In this document: positions 46,946-56,423 of the stretch, piece by piece
Numbering within the stretch: the first letter of the stretch is position 1
Layout of the letters: each line of letters opens with the position of its first letter
Source: an uncultured cyanobacterium
GTDB taxonomy: Bacteria; Cyanobacteriota; Cyanobacteriia; Cyanobacteriales; Nostocaceae
Assembly (NCBI GenBank): GCA_903848645.1
Contig: CAINGU010000100.1
Location: forward strand, 62,001-126,000
DNA: 64,000 bases
Direction: 5' to 3'
The notes under the pieces: generated by a model
The model's database searches: none
Seen by the model: only the letters and a program-made list of their open reading frames with translations
Told to the model about the DNA's origin: nothing
Position numbers and translations under genes: made by a program

Positions 46946-48385
46946 ATGTCTGTCATTTTTTTGGCTGAATGTGGAAGTAAACAACAAGCTGAAGTATTTT
47001 CTCAGCATTTTGAAGGAATTTCTTGGACTCTTATAGATGATATTGAGTCTGAATGTCATCCAGAAATTAAGCAAGATTTTGAGGGCAACTGGTGGTGTAG
47101 CTTATCTGCAACTGGAATAGATTGGACTCCTGCTAACAGAGCAGAAGGAAATTATCTTCATTATCAGATTGTGCAATTACAAATAATCCATTTACAAGAT
47201 TTAAAATCAGCCCCTCCTTTTCGTTATGGTTTTATGGTGGAACTTGAAGATAAAGACTTAAATGGGTTATTAACTGATAGCAGTTCGCAAGTAACCTATA
47301 GTCAGTTAATCACTCGCCAATCTTCTGAAAATCCTCAAATAAAGCTTAATATACCTACTTTATTTGTTCATGTAGTAAAGGCTAGACTTATCTTACCTGA
47401 AATACTTTGGCAGCAAGTGGGATCACCTTCAAATTTTGAACCATTTATACAAGGTTATGTTTGGTTACCACCATCACCCACAATTATATCAGGGGGAATG
47501 CAAGCACCACCGAAAGATGTTATTACAGAAAAAACTATAAGGATAGTTGTCGATCCTAACCAAGCAGAAATTTATATTCAACAAGCACATGAATTAATCA
47601 ACCAAGGGCAATTTATTAAGGCGTTAGATAATTTGGAAAAAGCTCAAAAGTTAAATCCATTTTCTACTGAAATTCATAGATTTAAAGCATTTACTCTTTT
47701 TTCCTTGAACAGATTTGATGAAGCCTTACAACATTGTGATTTTGCGATACAGTTTGCTTCACCTCAAAGCGACAATCTACTTATAGCTTATCAACTAAAA
47801 GGAGACATACTCTATGAACAAGGGGTATCATTAGGGTTGCTAGGACGACATCAAGAGGCAGCAGTTGCTTTTGATAATTGTTTAAAAGCACAAGTAAATC
47901 CAAATCAAAGAGAGAATAGCAGTATATATCACAACAAAGCCAGTGCTTTGTGGAACAGTGGCAATTGGGAAGAGGGTTTAGCTTGTTATAATATGGCAAT
48001 TCTCTTAAATCCAGATTATGGAATGGCTCACCGTGATAAGGGAAGTTTACTACAAAAATCAGGACGATATGAAGAAGCTTTATTATCACTTAATGAAGCT
48101 GTACGATTGATGCCTGACAGTAAAATGGCACATTATTTGAAGGGGATTTGTTTAGATATGTTGGGCTACAACCAAGAAGCTTTAGAATGCTTTGATACAG
48201 CAATAAGGTTAAATCCGCACTTTGCTAGTGCTTATCAAGGTAAAGGAATTGCACTCGATAAGCTAGGAAGATATGAAGAAGCTTTGCAATCTTTAGAATA
48301 TTCACTGCAATTAGATCCTCTCTCTTCTAATACTCAAAACAGTATTAGAATTGTTAGAAAACATCTTAGTTTCGATTCTTTTTAA
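46946..48385 (+). CDS. Tetratricopeptide-repeat protein with an uncharacterised N-terminal domain
   Basis: The protein has 479 residues. The first 190 contain no recognised domain (WSLSATGIDWTPA-like and QVGSPSNFEPFIQGYVWLP stretches, with a beta pattern). Residues 205-470 carry about seven TPR units (for example AIRLNPHFASAYQGKGIALD). It is probably a protein-protein scaffold. It follows hyuB and the XisI remnant but has its own ribosome site (AAAGGAGAAATAA). Its last four bases overlap the remnant of hicB on the other strand. Confidence 0.7.
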   Translation: MSVIFLAECGSKQQAEVFSQHFEGISWTLIDDIESECHPEIKQDFEGNWWCSLSATGIDWTPANRAEGNYLHYQIVQLQIIHLQDLKSAPPFRYGFMVELEDKDLNGLLTDSSSQVTYSQLITRQSSENPQIKLNIPTLFVHVVKARLILPEILWQQVGSPSNFEPFIQGYVWLPPSPTIISGGMQAPPKDVITEKTIRIVVDPNQAEIYIQQAHELINQGQFIKALDNLEKAQKLNPFSTEIHRFKAFTLFSLNRFDEALQHCDFAIQFASPQSDNLLIAYQLKGDILYEQGVSLGLLGRHQEAAVAFDNCLKAQVNPNQRENSSIYHNKASALWNSGNWEEGLACYNMAILLNPDYGMAHRDKGSLLQKSGRYEEALLSLNEAVRLMPDSKMAHYLKGICLDMLGYNQEALECFDTAIRLNPHFASAYQGKGIALDKLGRYEEALQSLEYSLQLDPLSSNTQNSIRIVRKHLSFDSF

Positions 48386-48707
48386 AGGTTAATATCCTCA
48401 ATTACAGGAATATCTAAACCTAAACGTAAACGCAAAGCTAACCAATCACTTAATGCTTCTCTTAATTCACAACGACAACCTTCTAAGAGGTTGTTTGAAA
48501 AGTTTTAGGTTGTGATTTTAGGCACTTACAGATCCCCCCTAACCCCCCCTTAGCAAGGGGCGAACTAGAGTCAAAGTCCCCCTTAAAAAGGGGGATTTAG
48601 GGGGATCTAAAAATATTTGATACACCATGAGGAACTTTTCAAACACCCTCTAAGGTTTGATAATTTGCCCATACTCCCTGTAAACCTGGAATTTCACCAT
48701 TCCATTT
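48382..48707 (-). pseudogene. hicB-type antitoxin remnant broken by an inserted element
   Basis: Reading the minus strand across the inserted element (48487-48650) restores a HicB-like C-terminus: WNGEIPGLQGVWANYQT, then LEGCRCELREALSDWLALR ending IPVIEDINL. The two parts join exactly when the element and one TAA copy are removed. The 5' side stops at a GCGCAGAGGC repeat near 48707, so the N-terminal part is lost. The toxin partner hicA is not found. Confidence 0.75.
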
Positions 48708-48800
48708 CGCGCAGAGGCACAAAGAACGCACCAGAGATGACTTGAGAAAAATCACACATCGCGCTAGTCTTCATTAGCGTCAACCCGTGAAACTCAAACC
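48386..48800. other. Spacer before the GH116 gene
   Basis: It holds the broken hicB antitoxin gene, element copy 4, and the CGCAGAGGCACAAAG repeat (about 48707-48730). The remaining part, 48730-48800, likely holds the GH116 promoter; no motif was clear. Confidence 0.6.
48487..48650. mobile_element. MITE-like element, copy 4 (in hicB)
   Basis: The left end GAGGTTGTTTGAAAAGTT and right end ACTTTTCAAACACCCTC are inverted repeats, with TAA on both sides (48484-48486 and 48651-48653). The core is a GATCCCCCCTAACCCCC / GGGGGATTTAGGGGGATC hairpin. It interrupts the hicB reading frame, and removing it together with one TAA restores that frame. Confidence 0.85.
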
Positions 48801-51185
48801 ATGACAAATCACCCCCAAATACCCCCCTGCACCTGGAAACGTCCCATTGGACTAGGCTGGGAGAAACCCTACACCGTCCGTTACCCTAGTAATATTGATG
48901 ATGGTCCCTGGCACGGAATGCCCCTTGGTGGCTTTGGTGCAGGGTGTATAGGACGTTCTTCACGGGGAGATTTCAACCTGTGGCACATTGACGGAGGAGA
49001 ACATACCTTCAAAACTGTTCCCGCTTGTCAATTTAGTATCTTTGAATCTGGACAAGCTTACGCATTATCTACCCAACCTCCAGAAGATCATACACTGCAA
49101 TCTTGGCAATGGTATTCACCTTCTCCCCTCTCTGTGAAAGGAGTGAGTTCAGGTACATATCATGCACTTTATCCCCGCAGTTGGTTTGTTTATGAAAATG
49201 TCTTAAAAACACAATTAACCTGTGAGCAATTTTCCCCAATTTGGGCAGATAATTATCAAGAAAGTAGTTATCCTGTAGCGGTTTTCTTGTGGAAAGTACA
49301 CAACCCTACAAATGCCCCAATTACTATTAGCATTATGCTAACTTGGGAAAATATGGCAGGTTGGTTTACTAATACTTTAAAATCTCCCGAAGTTAGAGTG
49401 AGAGATGATGGAAGTCCAGTTTATGAATATCTACCACGCTGGGGAGAAAGTCAAGGAAATTATAATTGTTTAGCAGAAGATGATCAATATTTTGGTTGCG
49501 TTTTAGGTCAAGTTTCTCATAGTCAAACTGTTCAAGAAGGTGACGGAACTTGGTGTATTGCAACTGCAAAGAATCCCCAAATTGAGATATTTCATAATTC
49601 CCGATTTAATCCGGTTGGTAATGGTGAAGATGTTTGGCAAAGTTTCTCAGAAAATGGTTCTTTACCTAATTATCTAGATGAAACTCCCGCAGATGAAAAT
49701 ACTCGTTTAGGTGCAGCAATTGCGGTACGTTTCACTTTGCAACCTGGGGAACATTTAGAAGTTCCTTTTGTGCTGAGTTGGGATTTTCCAATCACAGAAT
49801 TTGCAGCGGGAGTCAACTATTACCGCAGATATACAGACTTTTTTGGTTGTAATGGTGAGAATGCTTGGCAGATTGCCACTACTGCTCTTAAAGAATATCA
49901 GAATTGGCGATCGCTCATTCAAAACTGGCAAAACCCCATTTTGGCAAAATCAGATTTACCTGACTGGTTCAAAATGGCCTTATTTAACGAACTTTACGAT
50001 TTAACCAGCGGAGGAACTCTCTGGAGTGCTGCCTCAGAAATTGATCCCGTTGGTCAATTTGCCGTGCTAGAATGTTTAGATTACCGTTGGTATGAAAGTC
50101 TAGATGTCCGGTTATACGGTTCTTTTGGACTGTTGATGTTATTTCCTGAATTGGAAAAATCGGTAATTCGCGCTTTTGCTAGGGCAATTCCCCAAAGTGA
50201 TGACAGAACTAGAATTATCGGTTATTATCTGACTATCAAATCCGAAAGTCCCAACGCAATTCGTAAAGTTGCCGGTGCGACACCTCACGATTTAGGCGCA
50301 CCCAATGAACACGTTTGGGAAAAAACCAATTATACTAGTTACCAAGATTGCAATCTGTGGAAAGATTTAGGTTGTGATTTCGTTTTGCAGGTATATCGAG
50401 ATTTTCTGTTTACCGGTGCAAATGATATCCAGTTTTTAGCAGATTGTTGGGATGCTATTGTGCAAACTCTCGATTATGTGAAAACATTTGATCTCGATGG
50501 TGATAGTATACCAGAAAATTCTGGCGCTCCTGACCAAACTTTTGATGATTGGCGTTTACAAGGTGTTAGTGCCTATTGTGGTGGTTTGTGGTTAGCTGCT
50601 TTAGAAAGTGCGATCGCTATCAGTGATATTTTAGCAGAACACAAAGACACAAAAACGCAAAAATCAATTTATCAAACTTGGTTAAATCAATCTAAGCCAA
50701 TATACCAAGAAAAGCTGTGGAATGGTGAGTATTACCGTTTGGATAGTGAAAGTGGTTCTGAGGTGGTGATGGCTGATCAATTGTGTGGGCAATTTTACGC
50801 TCGTTTATTGAGTTTACCAGATATTGTCCCCAGCGATCGCGCTTTATCTGCCTTAACAAAAGTATATGATTCCTGTTTTCTCAAGTTCCAAAATGGTAAA
50901 TTTGGTGCTGCTAACGGTGTTCTTCCCAATGGTTTACCAGAAAATCCCAATTCTACACATCCTTTGGAAGTTTGGACAGGCATCAATTTTGGTCTAGCAG
51001 CCTTCCTTGTGCAAATGGACATGAAAAATGAGGCAATGCGGTTAACGGAGGCTGTGGTGAGGCAAATTTACAACAATGGTTTGCAATTCCGCACCCCGGA
51101 AGCTATCACCGCTAATGGTACTTTCCGTGCTAGTACCTATCTCCGGCCTATGGCTATTTGGGGAATTTATTTGCTAATTCGTTAA
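48801..51185 (+). CDS. GH116 family glucosidase (glucosylceramidase-like)
   Basis: The protein has 794 residues. The N-terminal beta-sandwich begins GMPLGGFGAGCIGRS and is followed by an (alpha/alpha)6 barrel. The predicted nucleophile is Glu432 in WYESLDVRLYGS and the acid/base is Asp578 in APDQTFDDW, the positions used by GH116 enzymes. There is no signal peptide, so it acts in the cytosol. Bacterial members hydrolyse beta-glucosides or glucosyl lipids. Cyanobacterial homologues are common but unassigned, and the natural substrate here is unknown. It ends at a strong hairpin (51200-51232). Confidence 0.9.
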   Translation: MTNHPQIPPCTWKRPIGLGWEKPYTVRYPSNIDDGPWHGMPLGGFGAGCIGRSSRGDFNLWHIDGGEHTFKTVPACQFSIFESGQAYALSTQPPEDHTLQSWQWYSPSPLSVKGVSSGTYHALYPRSWFVYENVLKTQLTCEQFSPIWADNYQESSYPVAVFLWKVHNPTNAPITISIMLTWENMAGWFTNTLKSPEVRVRDDGSPVYEYLPRWGESQGNYNCLAEDDQYFGCVLGQVSHSQTVQEGDGTWCIATAKNPQIEIFHNSRFNPVGNGEDVWQSFSENGSLPNYLDETPADENTRLGAAIAVRFTLQPGEHLEVPFVLSWDFPITEFAAGVNYYRRYTDFFGCNGENAWQIATTALKEYQNWRSLIQNWQNPILAKSDLPDWFKMALFNELYDLTSGGTLWSAASEIDPVGQFAVLECLDYRWYESLDVRLYGSFGLLMLFPELEKSVIRAFARAIPQSDDRTRIIGYYLTIKSESPNAIRKVAGATPHDLGAPNEHVWEKTNYTSYQDCNLWKDLGCDFVLQVYRDFLFTGANDIQFLADCWDAIVQTLDYVKTFDLDGDSIPENSGAPDQTFDDWRLQGVSAYCGGLWLAALESAIAISDILAEHKDTKTQKSIYQTWLNQSKPIYQEKLWNGEYYRLDSESGSEVVMADQLCGQFYARLLSLPDIVPSDRALSALTKVYDSCFLKFQNGKFGAANGVLPNGLPENPNSTHPLEVWTGINFGLAAFLVQMDMKNEAMRLTEAVVRQIYNNGLQFRTPEAITANGTFRASTYLRPMAIWGIYLLIR

Positions 51186-51582
51186 ATCTAACATTCTTTA
51201 GATCCCCGACTTCTTTAAGAAGTCGGGGATCTTGTCCTTCTCAGAAGGTAGGGGCGCAAGGACTGCGCGTTAGCAGCTAGACCAAATATTGACAAACTTA
51301 AGAAAGTTTTTAGATTTTATGTGTAGTTTTATTTGGTATCTTTAAGAAACAAAAGCCAAATTATTGAAAAATATCCGCTTTGACTAAATATAGACATATA
51401 AATCTATTGTGTTGTACCGCTGCACTACACAAGCATTTGGGAAAATAACGACATTAAAAAATAGAAGTCTCCAGCGCAGAGCCAATAGCTTTTAGCAAAA
51501 TTAGCTATAGTTAATAATGAGCAAGATTACTTGTTTTGTGATTATCCAACTCATCAACGCTGACCTGATGCGTTGCTAAATT
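51186..51582. other. Intergenic region, terminator and AT-rich sequence
   Basis: After the terminator at 51200-51232 the spacer is AT-rich with a GTAGGGGCGCAAGGAC fragment at about 51248-51263. No ORF of note was seen. The convergent membrane-protein gene ends at 51583. Confidence 0.5.
51200..51237 (+). terminator. Hairpin terminator of the GH116 gene
   Basis: An AGATCCCCGACTTC/GAAGTCGGGGATCT stem with a TTTAA loop lies 15 bp after the stop codon, followed by TGTCCTTC. The same GACTTCTTTAAGAAGT core appears degenerately near 15195-15215, so it is also a dispersed repeat. Confidence 0.75.
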
Positions 51583-51879
51583 TCAAGAGTCAGTGCGGAG
51601 AATTTGATAGCGGTAATAAACGTAGATATCAAACAGCGCCCCAACAAAGCCGCAGGTTAAACTAATTGTCAAGAGACCGTTGAGGGAACTACCACTGCCG
51701 AAAGTGGCAAGAAAATGCAGAATTTGGATAGAGACATCGGAAACAATCCCTTGTAGCCCAGGAATATAACTAAAAAGGGATAAAACTAGCAACATACCAC
51801 CAACGAGGAACACAGGGACAAGAAAACTAAAAATGGTGGTCAGGACTAAAGATCGGAAAAAGTTACTAAAAATAGTCAT
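51583..51879 (-). CDS. Small membrane protein of unknown function
   Basis: The protein has 98 residues from the ATG at 51879. Two hydrophobic helices are visible (about 8-35 and 62-84), with FDIYVYYRYQILRTDS at the end. No family is recognised. The frame extends 18 codons upstream, but MTIFSNFF gives a normal membrane-protein start. Its neighbours do not suggest a role. Confidence 0.55.
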   Translation of the reverse strand: MTIFSNFFRSLVLTTIFSFLVPVFLVGGMLLVLSLFSYIPGLQGIVSDVSIQILHFLATFGSGSSLNGLLTISLTCGFVGALFDIYVYYRYQILRTDS

Positions 51880-52219
51880 TGTGAGACAGGGGTAGTGGGT
51901 AACTTGAGAGATAGCCGAAAATTTATCTGCCACTTTCTAGAATACTGGCGATCGCTCCCAAATATTCATTTCGTCAAGAATCTTAAGTTTTCATTAAATT
52001 ACACTGGTACTAGTTACCCCAAGTGAATTGGATATTGTTGATGTTTAAAATCTGTAAAACCCTGAAATTATCAGGATTTACATCTCAGTGTGCAGTTTAA
52101 TAGAAGTAAAAACACTGTAAAAACCCGCTCAATTTTATGAGACTAGCCGTAAACTAAGTTAATAATTTAATAAAAAAGTAAGACACTGACAGGAGCGCAT
52201 AGCTACTAGGACAAAAGAT
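51880..52219. other. Intergenic region between divergent membrane protein and GT4 genes
   Basis: The promoter regions of both genes lie here. A HIP1 site is at 51947. A TGTAAAACCCTGA/TCAGGATTTACA hairpin is at 52053-52082, without a clear T tract. The leader ends with GACAGGAG, a likely ribosome site region for the GT4 gene. No ORF was seen. Confidence 0.5.
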
Positions 52220-53482
52220 ATGAAACCTGCTTCTATAAATCCTCAACGGATTTTATTTTTACATCCCAACTTTCCCGCCCAATTTCGCCACCTGGCTACG
52301 GCTTTAGCTCAAAATAGTAATTACCAAGTTGTATTTGGCACTAATCGCCAAGAAGGAACAATCGCTGGTGTACTGAAGGCTATTTATGAACCTTCCCGTC
52401 AAGCTACCGCACCAACTCATCATTATGTCCGCAATTTAGAAAATGCCGTGATTACAGGACAAGCTGTATATCGCATGGCTGAACAACTAAAAGCCCAGGG
52501 TTTTGTCCCAGACATAATTTATGGTCATTCTGGTTGGGGTCCAACATTATTTATGAGGGAAATTTTTCCCAAAGCTAAATTACTGTGTTTCTTTGAATGG
52601 TTTTATCATGCTCGTGGTAGCGATGCCGATTTTGACCCCAGCGACCCCCTAAGTACAGATGATCAATGCCGCATTCGGATCAAAAATACCCCAATTCTCT
52701 TAGATCTATACAATTGCGATCGCGGACTTGCTCCCACTAATTGGCAGCGTCAACAATTTCCTCCAGAATATCATAGTAAAATTACTGTTTGTCACGATGG
52801 TATTGATACTAAATTTTTTAAACCCAATCCGGGAGCTAAATTAGTTTTACCCCGGATTAATCTTGACCTTTCCCACGTAGAAGAATTGGTAACTTATGTA
52901 GGCAGGGGAATGGAACCTTATCGGGGTTTTCCCCAATTCATGGAAGCAGTAGCATTAATTCAACAACGACGACCTCACACTCATATTGTAGTTGTAGGAG
53001 AAGATAGAGTTGCCTATGGAAAAACTCTCCCCGATGGTAAAACTTATAAACAATTAATGTTAGAAAAATTAGATTTGGATTTATCTAGATTGCACTTTAC
53101 CGGTGGATTACCTTACCATGAATATCTGCAAGTATTACAAGCTTCCTCAGCCCATATTTATTTAACCCGTCCCTTTGTTTTATCCTGGTCAATGTTAGAA
53201 GCAATGGCCGCTGGATGTTTATTAGTAGCTTCTAATACTCCACCAATGTTAGAGGTAATTAAAGATGGCAAAAATGGACTGCTGGTAGATTTCTTTTCTC
53301 CCCAGGAAATTGCTAAAAAAGTAGATGAAGCTTTGGATAATCCAGAAGATATGTTCTCTATTCGTGCCAAAGCGCGAAAAACAATTATCCAGAATTATGA
53401 TTTAGAAACCCTTTTACCACAGCATTTAGATTGGTTATTGGGTAAGAAAACCACCGTTAAGTCTCATGGTTTTGCTAAGTAA
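52220..53482 (+). CDS. GT4 family glycosyltransferase
   Basis: The protein has 420 residues with a GT-B fold. It begins RILFLHPNFPAQFRHLA, the usual start of a large cyanobacterial and proteobacterial GT4 group, with NWQRQQFPPEYHSKITV and VCHDGIDTKFF in the middle. The donor site has TYVGRGMEPYRG and SWSMLEAMAAGCLLVAS. The second Glu of the E-x7-E motif is kept in MLEAM while the first is changed, as is common in this group. It probably acts in exopolysaccharide or glycolipid synthesis. It lies upstream of the lipid-transport cluster on the same strand but with a 215-bp spacer. Confidence 0.85.
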   Translation: MKPASINPQRILFLHPNFPAQFRHLATALAQNSNYQVVFGTNRQEGTIAGVLKAIYEPSRQATAPTHHYVRNLENAVITGQAVYRMAEQLKAQGFVPDIIYGHSGWGPTLFMREIFPKAKLLCFFEWFYHARGSDADFDPSDPLSTDDQCRIRIKNTPILLDLYNCDRGLAPTNWQRQQFPPEYHSKITVCHDGIDTKFFKPNPGAKLVLPRINLDLSHVEELVTYVGRGMEPYRGFPQFMEAVALIQQRRPHTHIVVVGEDRVAYGKTLPDGKTYKQLMLEKLDLDLSRLHFTGGLPYHEYLQVLQASSAHIYLTRPFVLSWSMLEAMAAGCLLVASNTPPMLEVIKDGKNGLLVDFFSPQEIAKKVDEALDNPEDMFSIRAKARKTIIQNYDLETLLPQHLDWLLGKKTTVKSHGFAK

Positions 53483-53514
53483 TGTGATTGACATAGCACA
53501 CCGAAAAATTTTAG

Positions 53515-53680
53515 ATTTTGGATTGGGAATTTTCGGTACAAGCCCTGCCCCTTCAGGGCGGAATTAATCCAAAATACTCGCTGCGCTGCGTACGCTTCGC
53601 TAATGCCAATCTAAAATCAGAGAAGCTCCACACTTTAGGAAGGAGTAAATCCAAAATCCAAAATCCAAAATCTATTGACT
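53515..53680. repeat. Repeat-rich leader before the MlaE-type gene
   Basis: It contains ATTTTGGATTGGG, CCCTGCCCCTTCAGGGCGG palindromic and AATCCAAAATCCAAAATC repeats. The open frame through it is chance. Translation should start at 53698. Confidence 0.6.
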
Positions 53681-53697
53681 CCCAGAAAATTAAACTC

Positions 53698-54504
53698 ATG
53701 CAGCGAAGCTTAATTCCCATGACCAAATCCAGTTTAGGAACATGGAGTCAGCGATTGCTGGCCGCGATATTTTTAGGTGGACAAGTCTTATTTCATCTCC
53801 TTCAAGGCAAAATTCACCGCCGCAACACCCTAGAACAATTAGCAATAGTCGGACCCGACTCCTTCTTTATTGCCTTATTAACAGCTATATTTGTGGGTGC
53901 AGTATTCACAATTCAGGTAGCACGGGAGTTCATCAACTTTGGGGCTGGAAACCTCGTTGGTGGAGTATTAGCAGTAGCATTGACTAGAGAACTTACCCCT
54001 GTATTGACAGCAGTAGTTTTAGCAGGACGGGTAGGTTCAGCTTTTGCAGCAGAAATTGGGACAATGAAAGTCACAGAACAAATAGATGCTCTGTTAATGT
54101 TAAAAACAGATCCTATTGATTATCTAGTCATTCCCCGGCTTCTGGCTTGCTTTATTATGCTGCCAATTTTAACTTTGCTATCCTTAGTGACAGGAATGTC
54201 TGGAGGATTGCTCATAGCCACCCATATTTACAACCTTTCAGATACAGTATTTTTAGACTCAGCCCGGAACTTTCTCGATATGTGGGATATTGGCAATGCC
54301 ATGATTAAAGCCTCTTGCTTTGGTGTATTAATCGCTATTATCGGCTGTAGTTGGGGTTTAACCACTACCGGAGGTGCTAAAGGTGTGGGACAATCTACCA
54401 CAACTGCTGTTGTCACTGCCTTATTAGTTATATTTATTAGTAACTTCTTTTTATCTTGGGTAATGTTCCAGGGTCTAGGTAGTGGAGTTTCACCAGGAAA
54501 GTGA
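53698..54504 (+). CDS. MlaE-type ABC transporter permease (Ycf63 family)
   Basis: The protein has 268 residues with five to six membrane helices and the conserved MlaE blocks ALTRELTPVLTAVVLAGRVGS and EIGTMKVTEQIDAL. The TxGGAxGVG pattern near the C-terminus (TTGGAKGVGQST) is also conserved. MlaE and plastid TGD1 proteins move phospholipids or glycerolipids across the envelope with an ATPase and an MCE-domain partner, neither of which is in this window. The ATG at 53698 was chosen; the upstream frame is repeat sequence. DUF3119, DUF3086 and plsY follow, a cyanobacterial lipid cluster. Confidence 0.9.
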   Translation: MQRSLIPMTKSSLGTWSQRLLAAIFLGGQVLFHLLQGKIHRRNTLEQLAIVGPDSFFIALLTAIFVGAVFTIQVAREFINFGAGNLVGGVLAVALTRELTPVLTAVVLAGRVGSAFAAEIGTMKVTEQIDALLMLKTDPIDYLVIPRLLACFIMLPILTLLSLVTGMSGGLLIATHIYNLSDTVFLDSARNFLDMWDIGNAMIKASCFGVLIAIIGCSWGLTTTGGAKGVGQSTTTAVVTALLVIFISNFFLSWVMFQGLGSGVSPGK

Positions 54505-54558
54505 TTTAGAGGTAAGAGACAAAATTAATTAGGAATTATAGAAGTAGGAGAAAAGATT

Positions 54559-54948
54559 TTGACTAGTTCATTGACACCTAACACCATATCAACAATAGAA
54601 TTGAAGCCAAGTTACAATATTCCAGTTGTCTTAGTTCTGGGTGCTATTCCCATACTGTTGATACAACCTTGGGTAGGAGGCATATTAACGCTATTGGGTT
54701 TGTTTTTAATGTTGCAAGCTGTAACACTACGGTTTCAATTTACCGCTACCGATTTTGATCTTTATAGAGGAGAAAAGTTAATTCGGCGTTTTCCTTACCA
54801 AGAATGGCAAAACTGGCGGATATTCTGGAATCGAGTTCCCATTTTGTTCTATTTTAAGGAAGTTAACAGTATTCACTTCTTGCCAATTTTATTTGACCCC
54901 AAAACCTTAAAATCTTGTTTAGAAGAACGTTGTCCCAGAATAGATTAG
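54559..54948 (+). CDS. DUF3119 family protein
   Basis: This 129-residue protein has two hydrophobic segments (about 22-55) followed by FQFTATDFDLYRGEKLIRRFPYQEWQNW, typical of the cyanobacterial and plastid DUF3119 family. It lies 54 bp downstream of the MlaE-type gene, as in other cyanobacteria, and may be an accessory of that transporter. The start is a TTG after GTAGGAGAAAA; no in-frame ATG gives a sensible N-terminus. Confidence 0.85.
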   Translation: MTSSLTPNTISTIELKPSYNIPVVLVLGAIPILLIQPWVGGILTLLGLFLMLQAVTLRFQFTATDFDLYRGEKLIRRFPYQEWQNWRIFWNRVPILFYFKEVNSIHFLPILFDPKTLKSCLEERCPRID

Positions 54949-55020
54949 ATTTGTTAGCTAGTTAATTGTATATTTTGGGAAAGATATTTTTTGTATCATG
55001 GAAAATTTAGATTAATATTT

Positions 55021-56196
55021 ATGAACCCAGAGGAATCTCAAACACCAGAACCAATAGATGAATGGTTGGAACAAATAGAAGTGCAACCCCCTACAGATGA
55101 ACTACCAGAAACCCCATCTGCTGATTTAGAATTAGAAACTGAAGCATCTGATGAATTGGTAACGTCATTAACCAAGGAAACAACAGCAATAGAATCGGAA
55201 CATTCACTATATAAACAGGCATCAGAAAAATTAACCCAGTTACAGCAAAGGTCAGCAGACCTAAAAGCGGAAATTGCTGAATTGGAAATTACATACAAAA
55301 CCCTTCAGACCCAAGTAAGTGTAACTCAAACCGCACTCTCGCAAGTTGTCCAAGAGTCATTATCACAGTTAGAACAACGCAAACAAGCTTTACAAATTTC
55401 TGTAGAACAACTCGAACGTCGTCAAGAACGAATTCGCAATGAAATGCGGACTACTTTTGCTGGAACATCTCAAGATATAGCAATTCGAGTCCAGGGTTTT
55501 AAAGACTATCTCACGGGTAGTTTACAGGATTTGGCATCAGCAGCGGAACAAATGCAACTTGTCCAACCTGTGAGAGAACGGGAAAAGCCAGCAGCTAGAG
55601 AAGCTAAACCTGTTAAAGAACAATTAGAAATGCCACAACTTGGCCAGCAGCAGTTTCAGGATACTACTAAAAAAATCCGCCGCTTGCTTGACCAATACCG
55701 CAACCAACCAGATTATTATGGACCACCTTGGCAGTTACGCCGGACTTTTGAACCAATTCACGCGGAAAGACTATCAAATTGGTTATTTACGTTAGGTGGA
55801 AGGGGTGCTTTGCGGACAATGGGTAGCCGCTTACAAAATATTTTAATTGCTTCGTCGGCAATTTCGATATTACATCAATTATATGGCGACCGTGTGCGAA
55901 CTCTGATTTTAGCAAATACGCCAGAACGTTTAGGTGAATGGAGACGGGGTTTACAAGATTGTTTAGGTATTGGTCGTCCTGATTTTGGACCGGACAGGGG
56001 AGTAGTATTATTTGAAGCCGCGACAGCTTTAGCCCAGAAAGCAGATAGATTAGTTAAAGCCGACCAAATGCCTTTAATTATTATTGATGATTCTGAGGAA
56101 CAAATCAGTTTAGGTTTGTTACAATTCCCTCTCTGGTTAGCTTTTGCCCCTGACCCGAAAACTATGAAAGATCGGGATTTTGATGATGATTTTTAA
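55021..56196 (+). CDS. DUF3086 family protein
   Basis: This 391-residue protein has an acidic, Glu/Pro-rich start, a coiled coil from about residue 65 to 140, and a C-terminal DUF3086 domain from about 210 to the end (LLDQYRNQPDYYGPPWQLRRTFE). DUF3086 is found in cyanobacteria and has no known function. Its place after MlaE and DUF3119 suggests an envelope-lipid role. The ATG at 55021 is preferred over one ten codons upstream because the downstream frame starts MNPEE, as homologues do. Confidence 0.85.
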   Translation: MNPEESQTPEPIDEWLEQIEVQPPTDELPETPSADLELETEASDELVTSLTKETTAIESEHSLYKQASEKLTQLQQRSADLKAEIAELEITYKTLQTQVSVTQTALSQVVQESLSQLEQRKQALQISVEQLERRQERIRNEMRTTFAGTSQDIAIRVQGFKDYLTGSLQDLASAAEQMQLVQPVREREKPAAREAKPVKEQLEMPQLGQQQFQDTTKKIRRLLDQYRNQPDYYGPPWQLRRTFEPIHAERLSNWLFTLGGRGALRTMGSRLQNILIASSAISILHQLYGDRVRTLILANTPERLGEWRRGLQDCLGIGRPDFGPDRGVVLFEAATALAQKADRLVKADQMPLIIIDDSEEQISLGLLQFPLWLAFAPDPKTMKDRDFDDDF

Positions 56197-56423
56197 TTAG
56201 AGACTTCCAATTAAAAAAATATCCTAAAATTTCTTGTGGTGCAGGCATCTTGCCTGCTAATAATACAAGGACGGGCAAGATGCCCATCCCACAAGATTAG
56301 ATCATCTTTTTTGTGGAGTTCTCTTAGTTATTAGTTATTAGTCAGTGGCAAAACAAATAACAACTGACAACTAACAACTGACAACTAATAACTGACAACT
56401 GACAACTGACAACTAATAAATTT
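56197..56423. repeat. Spacer with repeats before plsY
   Basis: A GCAGGCATCTTGCCTGC / GGGCAAGATGCCCATCC pair (56233-56296) is followed by tandem TGACAACTAA units (about 56330-56420). The second group is the reason why the plsY start has no normal upstream sequence. Confidence 0.7.

Noticed and set aside
53518-53697. N-terminal extension of the MlaE-type protein
   Set aside because: The 60 extra codons translate dispersed repeats; homologues begin near the ATG at 53698.
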